Of a stretch of DNA of 64,000 bases, positions 42,796-51,379 are shown one piece after another. Made by a program: the position numbers and the translations under genes. Numbering within the stretch: the first letter of the stretch is position 1; each line of letters begins with the position of its first letter. The notes under the pieces were generated by a model, which did no database searches, was not told the DNA's origin, and saw only the letters and a list, made by a program, of their open reading frames with translations. Source of the stretch: Lentisphaerota bacterium (lineage in GTDB: Bacteria; Verrucomicrobiota; Lentisphaeria; Victivallales; Victivallaceae); assembly GCA_015061685.1 (NCBI GenBank), contig SUWD01000002.1:164448-228447 (forward strand). The letters run 5' to 3'.

Positions 42796-43834
42796 ATGCG
42801 TAAGAAGCAAACTTCTCCCACGGGATATCAACCGGTTTTCCCTGCGATACGATGCTGTCAACGTGCATAAGCAGAGGGTAATCTGCCGGATCAGCCAAGC
42901 CGAGTTCAGCTTTGCGGCGTAAAGCTTTTGCCACTCTGCCGGCAACGACGAGGGATTCCAGCGTGACGCCCTGCAATTTTGCCAGAGCTTCATCAATGGA
43001 GTACCCCTCCCCCAATAAAATCCCGACCTGCCGGGTCCTGCCGCCGTAAACGGTTACATAGAGATCGCCGATGCCGACAAAAAGAGTATCGATTCCGCCG
43101 TTAAGCATATTTATCAGGCGGTGCATCTCTCTTGATGCCTGCAGAAAAACTGCCGCCTGCGAGTTGTAATGCAATTCATTTTTGCCGCAGCGTTTGAAGT
43201 TCTCTCCGATGGTCAGAGCTATCCCCAGAGCGTAACCGTTTTTCAAAGCGACAGCGGATTCGACCCCCATGACATCACAGGTGGTGATTATGTGGTAGTA
43301 ACCGGTAGTCATCATTGCTTTGAGTTTGTGCAAAGTTGCCATATTTTTGCCGCAGAAAGCGACAAGGGTCTGATCGTGAGCGACCAATTCATAACTGGTA
43401 CATGGTCCACCGATGGCACACAATTCATTGTCTTTACCGAGCTGATCCAGTTTTTTCTGCCAGAATTGCGGATAACAGATAAGAGAACCGTCTTCCTGAT
43501 CGAGCAGCCCTTTGGTAACTGAAAGCACGGGGATCCCGGCAGGGAGCAGCGGCAGGACATTTTCAGCGAACCATTCCACGCCGAAAGAGCTTACTCCGCA
43601 GATGATCAAGTCGCTATTTTGCAGAGCAGTATTTACTTCCTCAAAGTGGTAATATTCCACACCGGAGGGGAATTTACGGTCAAACTTGGGGTGTTGATCA
43701 AATTTACGGCAATTCTCAATGATCTCCCGGTCAAGAGGAGTTCCGGTCAATCTGACGGTGTGTCCGTTTTCCCGGGCCGGGAAAGCCAATGCCGATCCCA
43801 TCATCCCGGCTCCGATAATCGTTATTACGCTCAT
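42794..43834 (-). CDS. GpsA-like NAD(P)-dependent glycerol-3-phosphate dehydrogenase
   Basis: This 346-residue protein has an N-terminal Rossmann domain (ITIIGAGMMGSALAF) and the C-terminal helical domain of GpsA, including ESAVALKNGYALGIALTIG, which holds the catalytic lysine. The central GGPCTSYELVA replaces the usual GPSFA-type motif, so it is a divergent member and may act on another hydroxyacid phosphate. Canonical GpsA makes glycerol-3-phosphate for phospholipids. It has its own promoter and ends in a terminator shared with the convergent serine hydrolase gene. Confidence 0.82.
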   Translation of the reverse strand: MSVITIIGAGMMGSALAFPARENGHTVRLTGTPLDREIIENCRKFDQHPKFDRKFPSGVEYYHFEEVNTALQNSDLIICGVSSFGVEWFAENVLPLLPAGIPVLSVTKGLLDQEDGSLICYPQFWQKKLDQLGKDNELCAIGGPCTSYELVAHDQTLVAFCGKNMATLHKLKAMMTTGYYHIITTCDVMGVESAVALKNGYALGIALTIGENFKRCGKNELHYNSQAAVFLQASREMHRLINMLNGGIDTLFVGIGDLYVTVYGGRTRQVGILLGEGYSIDEALAKLQGVTLESLVVAGRVAKALRRKAELGLADPADYPLLMHVDSIVSQGKPVDIPWEKFASYA

Positions 43835-43871
43835 GTTTTTATTTTCCTGCTGTTTGTAAAATATTTTTCTT

Positions 43872-43900
43872 AATATACACCTTTTTCACAGTATATACAA
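43872..43900 (-). promoter_or_regulatory. Promoter of the GpsA-like gene
   Basis: TTGTAT (43900-43895), a 17-bp spacer and TATATT (43877-43872) on the minus strand, 37 bp before the start codon. Confidence 0.55.
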
Positions 43901-44018
43901 ATTTACCGCCTCATCCGGAAGAAATGTTTTCACCGCAACACAGTCCGGTTCAGTATTTTTCACAGAGCCGTCAAGCGAATAGATTTGGCAGATAGTTCTA
44001 TTATATGTTTTTTTGTTA

Positions 44019-44047
44019 TAGCATTTCCAAAGAAAATAAAGTATAAT
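44019..44047 (+). promoter_or_regulatory. Likely promoter of the WbsX-GH39-pseudopilin operon
   Basis: A perfect TATAAT at 44042-44047 lies 44 bp before the first gene. The hexamer 17 bp upstream (TAGCAT) is a poor -35, so an activator may be needed; the AraC gene at the end of the operon is a candidate. Confidence 0.4.
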
Positions 44048-44091
44048 ATATCACAGTTACCAACGACCTTTTTCAACATGAGGATTTTATT

Positions 44092-45228
44092 ATGAAAAAG
44101 ATTGAAACAGCCGTATATTATTTCCCCAACTATCACGTTGATCCGCGAAACGAAGCCATTCACGGAAAAGAGTGGACAGAATGGGAATTGATGAAGTGTG
44201 CCAAACCCCGTTTTGAAGGACACAATCAACCCAAAATCCCGTTATGGGGATATGAGGATGAAGCTGATCCGGCAGTTATGGCAAAAAAGATCGATGCCGC
44301 TGCCGATCATGGAATTACCTCTTTCATCTTTGACTGGTACTGGTACGAGGGACCCTATCTGGAACGATGTCTCAATGAGGGGTTTCTCAAAGCTCCCAAC
44401 AAAGACAAACTGCAATTTGCCCTGATGTGGGCAAACCATGACTGGAAAAATTTCCATCCCGGCAGCAGGGAAACCAAACATTATCCGGTAAATTTCCCCT
44501 GGAGTACCAGCAAAGATACCGTGGGGTATGTCTGGGATTATGTCATTGAAAAATTCATGACGCAGGAGAACTACTGGAAAATTGGCGGATTGCCCTATTT
44601 TTCCATTTATGCGGTCAACCGTTTCATCGGTCAGATGGGGGGCGTGGAAGCGACTGCGGAAGTACTGGCTCAATTCCGGGAAAAAGCGGTCAAAGCCGGA
44701 CTGCCGGGGGTCCATATCAACGGCATCTGGTTTGATGTACTGGATTCCCATCCGGCATATTCGGAGTGTCCGCAGGCAGATTGGGTGAATAAGCTGGGAT
44801 TTTCCAGTTACACCAGTTACAACAGCTGTTGTATAAGTAATTCCTGGTTCACGACCTTCCCCCGGGTCGATTACGCAAAAGACTATGAGCACTACTGTGC
44901 CATTGCCCGCAAAGCGAAAAAAACGCTTCCGGCACCTTATTTTCCGGTGGTGACATCCGGCTGGGATTCTTCTCCCCGTTGCGTACAATCGGAGGTTTAC
45001 GATCCGGGGCCGGGTTATCCGTGGCTGCCGGTCATGGAGGGAACGCCGGAATTATTCGGCAAAGCTGTTGCCAAAACGATCGAATTGATAAAGGAATGCT
45101 CTCCCGAAGATCCGGTATTTTTCATCAATGCGTGGAACGAATGGACCGAGGGCAGCTATCTTGAACCGGATACCCGGTATCAGCTTGGTTATCTTGAAGC
45201 TCTGAAAAAAGAGTTGGCAAAACAATAA
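44092..45228 (+). CDS. WbsX-like / GH99-like glycan enzyme
   Basis: This 378-residue protein matches the WbsX family (Glyco_tran_WbsX, related to GH99 enzymes). Hallmarks are the opening AVYYFPNYHVDPRNEA, the YWYEGP block after ITSFIFDWYW, and the C-terminal FFINAWNEWTEGSYLEPD with candidate catalytic acids. Members were first linked to O-antigen synthesis but many in gut bacteria lie in polysaccharide degradation loci as GH99-like proteins, possibly endo-mannan active. No signal peptide is present. It is the first gene of a five-gene locus, 13 bp before a GH39-like lipoprotein. Confidence 0.85.
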   Translation: MKKIETAVYYFPNYHVDPRNEAIHGKEWTEWELMKCAKPRFEGHNQPKIPLWGYEDEADPAVMAKKIDAAADHGITSFIFDWYWYEGPYLERCLNEGFLKAPNKDKLQFALMWANHDWKNFHPGSRETKHYPVNFPWSTSKDTVGYVWDYVIEKFMTQENYWKIGGLPYFSIYAVNRFIGQMGGVEATAEVLAQFREKAVKAGLPGVHINGIWFDVLDSHPAYSECPQADWVNKLGFSSYTSYNSCCISNSWFTTFPRVDYAKDYEHYCAIARKAKKTLPAPYFPVVTSGWDSSPRCVQSEVYDPGPGYPWLPVMEGTPELFGKAVAKTIELIKECSPEDPVFFINAWNEWTEGSYLEPDTRYQLGYLEALKKELAKQ

Positions 45229-45241
45229 AAAGGGTAATCAA

Positions 45242-46726
45242 ATGAATCGTAAAGTAAAACTTCATCTGTCTTACATTGCCGTACCGGTTATATTATCCCT
45301 GATTGTTTGCGGATGCTCTACCATTGAGGAGGAAGAAGCTGTGAAAAACATTGACAATGTGCTGATATCTGTGGACTTCAATACTCTTACCGGCAATAAA
45401 ATAAAGCCGCTTCACGGAGTGAATAACTCCCCGATCTCGCTGACAAAACCGATCCCGGAGCTGCGTGATGCGGGGATCCCATTTGTCCGTCTGCACGATA
45501 CCGGCGGAGCTTACGGCAGAAGTGTTTTTGTGGATGTGCCGAATATATTCCCGGATTTTGATGCCGATGAGAATGATCCGGCGAACTACCACTTTGAATT
45601 TACCGACGCCTACATCAAACAGCTCATTGCTTCCGGCAGTCAGGTATTTTACCGTCTGGGAGTTACGATCGAAAATAATTACAAATTCCGGGCGTTGAAT
45701 ATTTATCCGCCCAAAGATTTCGCCAAGTGGGCAAGGATCTGTGAACACATCATCCGGCACTATAATGAGGGATGGGCAAATGGATTCAAGTACAATATCC
45801 AATATTGGGAAATCTGGAACGAACCGGAAAATCTTCCGATGTGGCTGGGAACAAAAGAACAGTTCTTCGAGTTTTACAAAGTTTCCTCCCGTTATCTTAA
45901 AGATAAATTCCCTCATTTAAGCATCGGCGGTTTCGGCTCATGCGGCTTTTATGACATCTCCGAACCGGGCAGAGGCGGAGAACGATTCTCCGGATTTGTA
46001 ACTTATGCAAGGGAATTTATAGAATTTTGTGCAAAAGAGAAACTGCCATTGGATTTTTTCAGCTGGCACCGTTACTTTGCCGATCCGGATCATCTGATCC
46101 CGGAAGCAAAATATGCAAGGGAATTGCTGGATAAAAACGGTTTCACCGAAACCGAAAGTATCTTTGACGAGTGGAACTATGTGGACTGGTACAGTCACTT
46201 TCAATGGGATGACCTGAAAAGTGAAGAAGGTGCTTCCAAGTGTGCCCATCTGCTTTTGCGTTTGCAGCAGCTGCCGGTGGATAAAGCGATGTATTACGCC
46301 GCAACGCCCAACAGCGGCTATGGCGGCTGGTATTACTTTCCCAGTCAGAAACTTACCCGGACTTATTATGCTTTCAAAGCATTCAATGCCCTTTACAAGC
46401 TGAAAAACGAGGTCAAAACTGTTGTTTCCAACAACAAAATCGTTGCCGCAGCAGCGGCAGACGGAGACCAAAGAGCATTGATGATAAGCAATTCATCAAA
46501 GGAAGAATTCAAAATCAAACTCAATAAAGAGGCTTTTTCCGGCAAAGCAGAAGTGTATATGATAAGCAAAGAGCATCTTTTTGATAAAGTTGATTTTTCC
46601 GATGAATTCATCATGCCCGGACGCTCTGTGATTCTTATCGAATTAAATTCTGCCGGACAGAAAAAGGGCAAATCGGTGGATATCAAAGGGAATTTTGCCG
46701 GACTTGACGGCGTCGACAACAAATAA
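45242..46726 (+). CDS. GH39-like glycoside hydrolase lipoprotein
   Basis: This 494-residue protein has a lipoprotein signal ending at LIVCGCS and a (beta/alpha)8 domain of the GH39 beta-xylosidase/iduronidase type. The general acid/base is the Glu in YWEIWNEPE near residue 195, and a second Glu, the probable nucleophile, is in SIFDEWNYVDW near residue 310. A small C-terminal beta domain follows. It should act at the cell surface or in the periplasm. GH39 specificities include xylosides and glucuronic/iduronic acids. It is co-transcribed with the WbsX-like gene and a pseudopilin. Confidence 0.85.
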   Translation: MNRKVKLHLSYIAVPVILSLIVCGCSTIEEEEAVKNIDNVLISVDFNTLTGNKIKPLHGVNNSPISLTKPIPELRDAGIPFVRLHDTGGAYGRSVFVDVPNIFPDFDADENDPANYHFEFTDAYIKQLIASGSQVFYRLGVTIENNYKFRALNIYPPKDFAKWARICEHIIRHYNEGWANGFKYNIQYWEIWNEPENLPMWLGTKEQFFEFYKVSSRYLKDKFPHLSIGGFGSCGFYDISEPGRGGERFSGFVTYAREFIEFCAKEKLPLDFFSWHRYFADPDHLIPEAKYARELLDKNGFTETESIFDEWNYVDWYSHFQWDDLKSEEGASKCAHLLLRLQQLPVDKAMYYAATPNSGYGGWYYFPSQKLTRTYYAFKAFNALYKLKNEVKTVVSNNKIVAAAAADGDQRALMISNSSKEEFKIKLNKEAFSGKAEVYMISKEHLFDKVDFSDEFIMPGRSVILIELNSAGQKKGKSVDIKGNFAGLDGVDNK

Positions 46727-46773
46727 CAGTTTTTTAACATAAGTACCAACCCCCCCAAAAAGGAGAAAAGGAA

Positions 46774-47451
46774 ATGAAAAAAAGCTTTACCCTGATCGAA
46801 CTTTTAGTTGTGATTGCAATCATCGCCATTCTGGCGGCGATCCTGCTTCCAGCCCTCAATTCTGCAAGAGAAAGAGGAAGAACGACCGGATGTATCAACA
46901 ATCTCAAAAACTTCACCTCGTTCAACATCATGTATGTCGATGATTTTGACGGTTGGGCATTCGGTAATGAAGGTAATGACAGCTATAACCAGGAACGGGC
47001 ATTCAATGCGATGAAAGGTGCCCCGGAATTGGCAAACTTCAAACGGAATGTGGGAGGAAAAGTCATCGTCGAAGGTTTGCTCCACTGTCCGTCAGAACCC
47101 CCGAAACCAGCATATACTCAAGCAATTGAGTATGGTACTTGGGCGATACTTTCAAATAAGTTCACAAACAAAGCTCCTTTTGTGGACAAATGTTTTTTCA
47201 AGTATGCAAAAGTTCCCAGAGCATCTTCCAACTATTACTGGGGGGATACCCGCCGCGGATCAAACGGTTATTTCTTTTACGCAAAAAATGCCCGTAATCC
47301 GGATGAGATGGCGAAAAGCAATGGGATCTCTTTCCGTCACAGCGGTAATAAAAATGCCAATGTGAGCTTTATTGATGGTCATGTGGAAACATTAATCAAG
47401 GAGGTCATGTACTACAAAATGGAACGTACCGAGTGGGGATATCTTCAGTAA
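46774..47451 (+). CDS. Pseudopilin-like secreted protein
   Basis: This 225-residue protein starts with [16 protein letters not shown], the prepilin hydrophobic helix with only a 4-residue leader. Unlike the pseudopilin at 9700, the residue before Phe is Ser, not Gly, so cleavage by a standard prepilin peptidase is uncertain. The body ends with [19 protein letters not shown], a variant of the H-X9-DG motif with eleven intervening residues. It is preceded by AAAAAGGAG. It lies between the GH39-like lipoprotein and the CBM9-containing protein, so it is probably part of the same surface system. No pilus machinery is nearby. Confidence 0.85.
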   Translation: MKKSFTLIELLVVIAIIAILAAILLPALNSARERGRTTGCINNLKNFTSFNIMYVDDFDGWAFGNEGNDSYNQERAFNAMKGAPELANFKRNVGGKVIVEGLLHCPSEPPKPAYTQAIEYGTWAILSNKFTNKAPFVDKCFFKYAKVPRASSNYYWGDTRRGSNGYFFYAKNARNPDEMAKSNGISFRHSGNKNANVSFIDGHVETLIKEVMYYKMERTEWGYLQ

Positions 47452-47474
47452 TTTTCAACGAAGGAGTAAAAAAA

Positions 47475-50444
47475 ATGACAAAAAAAATGATGCTTGCCGC
47501 TTTTTGCGGTATATTTCTGACTTTATGCGGCACACAGGTACCGCTGGCAATGCCATTCAAAGAAGATCCACCGATCATGGTCGATGGTGATTTATCGGAT
47601 TGGGATGTGGTTGTCTGTCCGCTTATCCTGAATGAAAAACACCAATATAAAACTGATTCCATTGATCCTAAAAACTACAATGGACCCCAAGATTTGAGTG
47701 CCATTGTCAAAACCGCATGGAGGGATTATGGTTTCTTTATCATGATAAAAGTCACCGATAATTTTCACAATCAGCAATTCAACGGCAAAAATGTCTGGCG
47801 TGGCGATCATGTGGAACTTTTTCTCGATACGATTCCGGCAGTAAAAACTCCGGAAGACACCCAGTCATCCGGTCAATATCACTTTATGCTTTCCCCCGGA
47901 AACTTTAAAGAAATCAAACCGGAAATAGTTGGTTTTTTCCCGGCAAATCTGAAACTGCAAGACACCAAAATCGAAGCGGTCAAAACTTCCGACGGCTATA
48001 TAATCGAAGCAGAAATACCGTGGAGCAATTTCAAAATCAAAGGGGTTCAAGATAAAATCATCGGTCTGGACATCTGGATCTCCGATACCGATGAATTCGA
48101 TCATCAACAATCCTATGGTGTGCAGAAAACGCTGCTTACCAATGGTGTTGCAACCCGCAAATCAAATAAACGCGGATATACTCATTACTCTCTGACCACT
48201 ACTGATGGCATTGTGCGTAATATCAAAATGGAAGGTTTCAAACCAGTCAAGCTCGATATTGCCCCGACCGTACAGCCGGCAACTGAAACAACTGTTACTT
48301 TCAATACAGCTGACCTGCCGGACAGTATCCATCCGATATTCAAATTTCAGGCAAATATTCCTTCCAGCAGGAAAGCCGGACTGTGGGGATGGCGTGGGTT
48401 GATGAGAGTTTTTGTCAATGGGAAAGAACTGACCGGAGAAAATATCCTGTTCCGTCCTTTGGCCTGGAGAACACGTGACGGTCTGGATTATACTCTTTAC
48501 TCAAGATCCGGATTCATTGTACCGATCACCGGAGCTTTCGTTGAAGGTAATGACCCGAAAACTACCAGGATCTATTTCGCTGAACACTTCAATATGCACG
48601 ATTTTGCTCTTGATCTTACCGGAGCAGTAAAAAACGGCACCAATACGATAGTCATCAAAAATATTCACCAAAAAAGTGTTTTGCAGCTGCGCAAAGCAAA
48701 TATTGAATTTGCAGCAGGTGAATTGCGTAAACCCAAACGCCCTGCCCCCACCGGAAAACTCCCGGTGATCAAACCGGCAAATGATTTCAAAAATGAGTGT
48801 ACCATTGTTTCAAACGGCAATCCGATCAAACTGCGTAACGGTATAAACAACTGGACCATCAACAGCTCATTCTCCACTCCGGACGGCAAGTGGGTCACAT
48901 CAGGCAGCAATTTTTTCAAACACTCCAGAAAAGTGGAAAAAGTTGACGGCGGTATTCTCGTCAGTGACACCTTTACCAATCTTACTGACGAAGCTCTGCC
49001 GATCATCCAGAAACATGAGATCCCGGCTTCGGATAAAGCAGAACATCAGCTCTCCGGCTTGAAAGCTTTTTATGGAGATTCCGCAAAAAAACTTATGTCC
49101 GGCAGCACCTTCACCGCTGAACCCGGCAGAGGCGGTATCGGTATCATCCCGGAAAGCCGGATCTTGACGGTTCATTCCACAGCTCTGGTTACCAAAAACA
49201 ATGCCATGATCTTTCAGGATGATCAATTCGTTTTGCCGCCCAAAGGCAGCATTACCCAGCAATTTCGGATATTCACAGTGGAAAAGGGCGACTACTGGGA
49301 GTTTATCAACGTTGTCCGTAATAATCTGAAACTTAACTATACTTTGGAAGGAGCATTCACCATTGCCGGTCCTAAACATTTCCCGATTATGACCGAGAAG
49401 GTATTGAAAAAACGGGTCAAAGATTACAATATCAATGCGATGAGTGTCAGTACTTACGGTTATACGGAAAAAGATTTTGCAAAACTGGAAGATACCCTTG
49501 CTTATCTGCGAAAACTTTTCCCCGGAGTAAAAATCATGCGTTATTATCACTCGCAGTTGACCAATGTCGGAAAAAATTCTCCGGTAAGCGAAAATGAGCT
49601 GGCAAAGCTGAAAAACGACCGGGTTCTGCTCCGCAACGGGAAAGAAGCTTTTTATTACAACACCGAAAGTGGAATATTTTTCACCACCTTGGACAATGAA
49701 TACGGTAAATGGGAAGAAAAAGAACTTGATGATCTGTTGGATAACTGGGGGCTTGACGGCATTTACTGGGATGAATTTTCCTCATCCGGGGTCGCTTACC
49801 ATTACGGTGAACCGTGGGACAACTGTTCCGGAGATATCGACCCTGTGACCCACAAACTTACTGCAAAAAAATCCAGCATCTATATTTTGCAGTATGAGTG
49901 GAAAATGAAAATCGTCAAAAAAATCCTTGCCAAAGGTAAATTCATTTTCTCCGGTGTTCCCCGTGAATTCCTCCACCTTGTGCCACATGGTCACTGCGAA
50001 ACCGCACAGTTGAGCAATGCCGCCAGTCAGATGATGCGGTCTCCGATCCAGATGAGCGATTACACGCGTTGGCCAACGACCACATGGCAGGATTATTACA
50101 ATGCCATGCGTGACGGTTTGGATTACGGTGTGCTTTTCTGCTGGAGCAATCTTGCGATCCCCAATAAATACAATATCGACACCTATCCCACGCTGGTAGG
50201 TCAGATGTACCCGATCACCCCGATCGAATTCCGCAAAGGATGTATCATCGGCAAAGAACGTATCATCACCAAAAACAGCGGCCGTTACGGATGGGATGAC
50301 AACTCAAAGCATGAAATCCATGTTTTCGACGCCACCGGCAGAGAAGTTATTCCCCACGGGATGAAAACTCTGACCGTGAATGGTAAAACCTGGACCGATC
50401 TGCGGCTGCCGGAGGATTGGTCGGCAGCTATCGTCCGTAAATAA
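47475..50444 (+). CDS. Large secreted CBM9-containing protein, putative novel glycoside hydrolase
   Basis: This 989-residue protein has a signal peptide (MTKKMMLAAFCGIFLTLCGT) and a CBM9-like domain over about residues 25-220 (DPPIMVDGDLSDWDVVVC, GDHVELFLDT, WISDTDEFDHQQ). The next region, about 230-600, looks like beta sandwiches. From about 610 to 960 it appears to be a TIM-barrel-like domain with IYWDEF (D766, E767) and GVLFCWSN, plausible catalytic barrel ends. I do not recognise a named glycoside hydrolase family. ATG at 47475 is preceded by AAGGAG; a longer frame exists. It follows the pseudopilin by 23 bp. Confidence 0.72.
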   Translation: MTKKMMLAAFCGIFLTLCGTQVPLAMPFKEDPPIMVDGDLSDWDVVVCPLILNEKHQYKTDSIDPKNYNGPQDLSAIVKTAWRDYGFFIMIKVTDNFHNQQFNGKNVWRGDHVELFLDTIPAVKTPEDTQSSGQYHFMLSPGNFKEIKPEIVGFFPANLKLQDTKIEAVKTSDGYIIEAEIPWSNFKIKGVQDKIIGLDIWISDTDEFDHQQSYGVQKTLLTNGVATRKSNKRGYTHYSLTTTDGIVRNIKMEGFKPVKLDIAPTVQPATETTVTFNTADLPDSIHPIFKFQANIPSSRKAGLWGWRGLMRVFVNGKELTGENILFRPLAWRTRDGLDYTLYSRSGFIVPITGAFVEGNDPKTTRIYFAEHFNMHDFALDLTGAVKNGTNTIVIKNIHQKSVLQLRKANIEFAAGELRKPKRPAPTGKLPVIKPANDFKNECTIVSNGNPIKLRNGINNWTINSSFSTPDGKWVTSGSNFFKHSRKVEKVDGGILVSDTFTNLTDEALPIIQKHEIPASDKAEHQLSGLKAFYGDSAKKLMSGSTFTAEPGRGGIGIIPESRILTVHSTALVTKNNAMIFQDDQFVLPPKGSITQQFRIFTVEKGDYWEFINVVRNNLKLNYTLEGAFTIAGPKHFPIMTEKVLKKRVKDYNINAMSVSTYGYTEKDFAKLEDTLAYLRKLFPGVKIMRYYHSQLTNVGKNSPVSENELAKLKNDRVLLRNGKEAFYYNTESGIFFTTLDNEYGKWEEKELDDLLDNWGLDGIYWDEFSSSGVAYHYGEPWDNCSGDIDPVTHKLTAKKSSIYILQYEWKMKIVKKILAKGKFIFSGVPREFLHLVPHGHCETAQLSNAASQMMRSPIQMSDYTRWPTTTWQDYYNAMRDGLDYGVLFCWSNLAIPNKYNIDTYPTLVGQMYPITPIEFRKGCIIGKERIITKNSGRYGWDDNSKHEIHVFDATGREVIPHGMKTLTVNGKTWTDLRLPEDWSAAIVRK

Positions 50445-50461
50445 AAATTCCGGATTATTCA

Positions 50462-50493
50462 CCGCCGCCGCTTGATAAAAACGGCGGCGGAGG
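50462..50493 (+). promoter_or_regulatory. G/C-rich hairpin that can hide the AraC ribosome-binding site
   Basis: Perfect 9-bp arms CCGCCGCCG (50462-50470) and CGGCGGCGG (50482-50490) with an 11-nt loop. The right arm overlaps GGAGG (50489-50493), the only Shine-Dalgarno sequence for the AraC gene at 50506. There is no T-tract, so it is not a normal terminator. Confidence 0.5.
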
Positions 50494-50505
50494 TATATTA
50501 TCCCC

Positions 50506-51372
50506 ATGAAACAATACCTGTCAGAAAATACTTTTTCCTCTCCGGATTTCCCGGTGGCTGTAACCAGATTGCGGCAGCGTCCGTCGATGCCGCCGCACAC
50601 TCATGACTTCATCGAATTGGTCATTGTTGCCGAGGGACACTCCATCCACCAGTTTTTCACCGGTGAAAACCAAGCTGCTTACGGCCTGCTTCAAGGGGAT
50701 TGTTTCGTAGTTCTTCCCGGAGAGATCCACACCTACAAAGAGAGCGAAAATTTTGTCATTTACAATGTCTCTTTCAAGGAGAATGTTTTCTGCAATCTCC
50801 TGCCGGAGCTTAAACAGCTCCCGCTGTGGAAAAATTTCTTTGAATCCGCTCCATCTCAAGACCGGCAAAAAAGACATCTGCTCCCATACGAAAAGGTGAT
50901 CGCCGAAAACTTCCTGAAAAAAATCATGCAGGAGTTCTCCTGCCGGGAGCCGGGATTTGAATTCCGGATCAAACTGGCTCTATTGGAAGTCCTCTGCATA
51001 ATCGACCGTGCCAATGTCGTTCCGTGGCAGCCATACGCCAGCGGACCGTACAGCGGGATCCTCAAAACCATCAACTATATGGAAAAGATCAAATCACAGC
51101 CTTTTAAGTTGAAATATCTGGCTAAAATGGCAAACATGAGCGTCTCATCATACACCAAAAAATTCCGGGATATGACCGGAGACTCTCCATGTGAATATTT
51201 TATCGGTATCAAACTGGAAAATATCCGTCTGGATCTGCTGCAAACCGATCTCTCTGTATCTGAATTAGCTGAAAAGTACGGCTTTTGCGACACCTCGTAC
51301 ATGATAAGGCACTTCCGCCGTCGCCTCGGCATATCGCCTCTGCGTTACCGCAACGCCACGAAATCCAAATAA
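50506..51372 (+). CDS. AraC-family transcriptional regulator
   Basis: This 288-residue protein has an N-terminal cupin-like sensor domain (about 15-140: MPPHTHDFIELVIVAEGH, GDCFVVLPGEIHTY) and a C-terminal AraC/XylS double helix-turn-helix (about 190-285: FKLKYLAKMANMSVSSYTKK, LAEKYGFCDTSYMIRHFRR). Such proteins usually activate sugar-utilisation genes in response to a bound sugar. It is the last gene of the WbsX-GH39-pseudopilin operon, whose promoter has a weak -35, so it is the likely activator. The start is 12 nt after a GGAGG sequence in a hairpin. Confidence 0.92.
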   Translation: MKQYLSENTFSSPDFPVAVTRLRQRPSMPPHTHDFIELVIVAEGHSIHQFFTGENQAAYGLLQGDCFVVLPGEIHTYKESENFVIYNVSFKENVFCNLLPELKQLPLWKNFFESAPSQDRQKRHLLPYEKVIAENFLKKIMQEFSCREPGFEFRIKLALLEVLCIIDRANVVPWQPYASGPYSGILKTINYMEKIKSQPFKLKYLAKMANMSVSSYTKKFRDMTGDSPCEYFIGIKLENIRLDLLQTDLSVSELAEKYGFCDTSYMIRHFRRRLGISPLRYRNATKSK

Positions 51373-51379
51373 CCGGCTC

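Noticed and set aside
46747..46753. Run of seven C bases before the pseudopilin start as a phase-variation tract
   Set aside because: It is outside the coding region, is short and does not overlap a promoter box, so slippage would have little effect.
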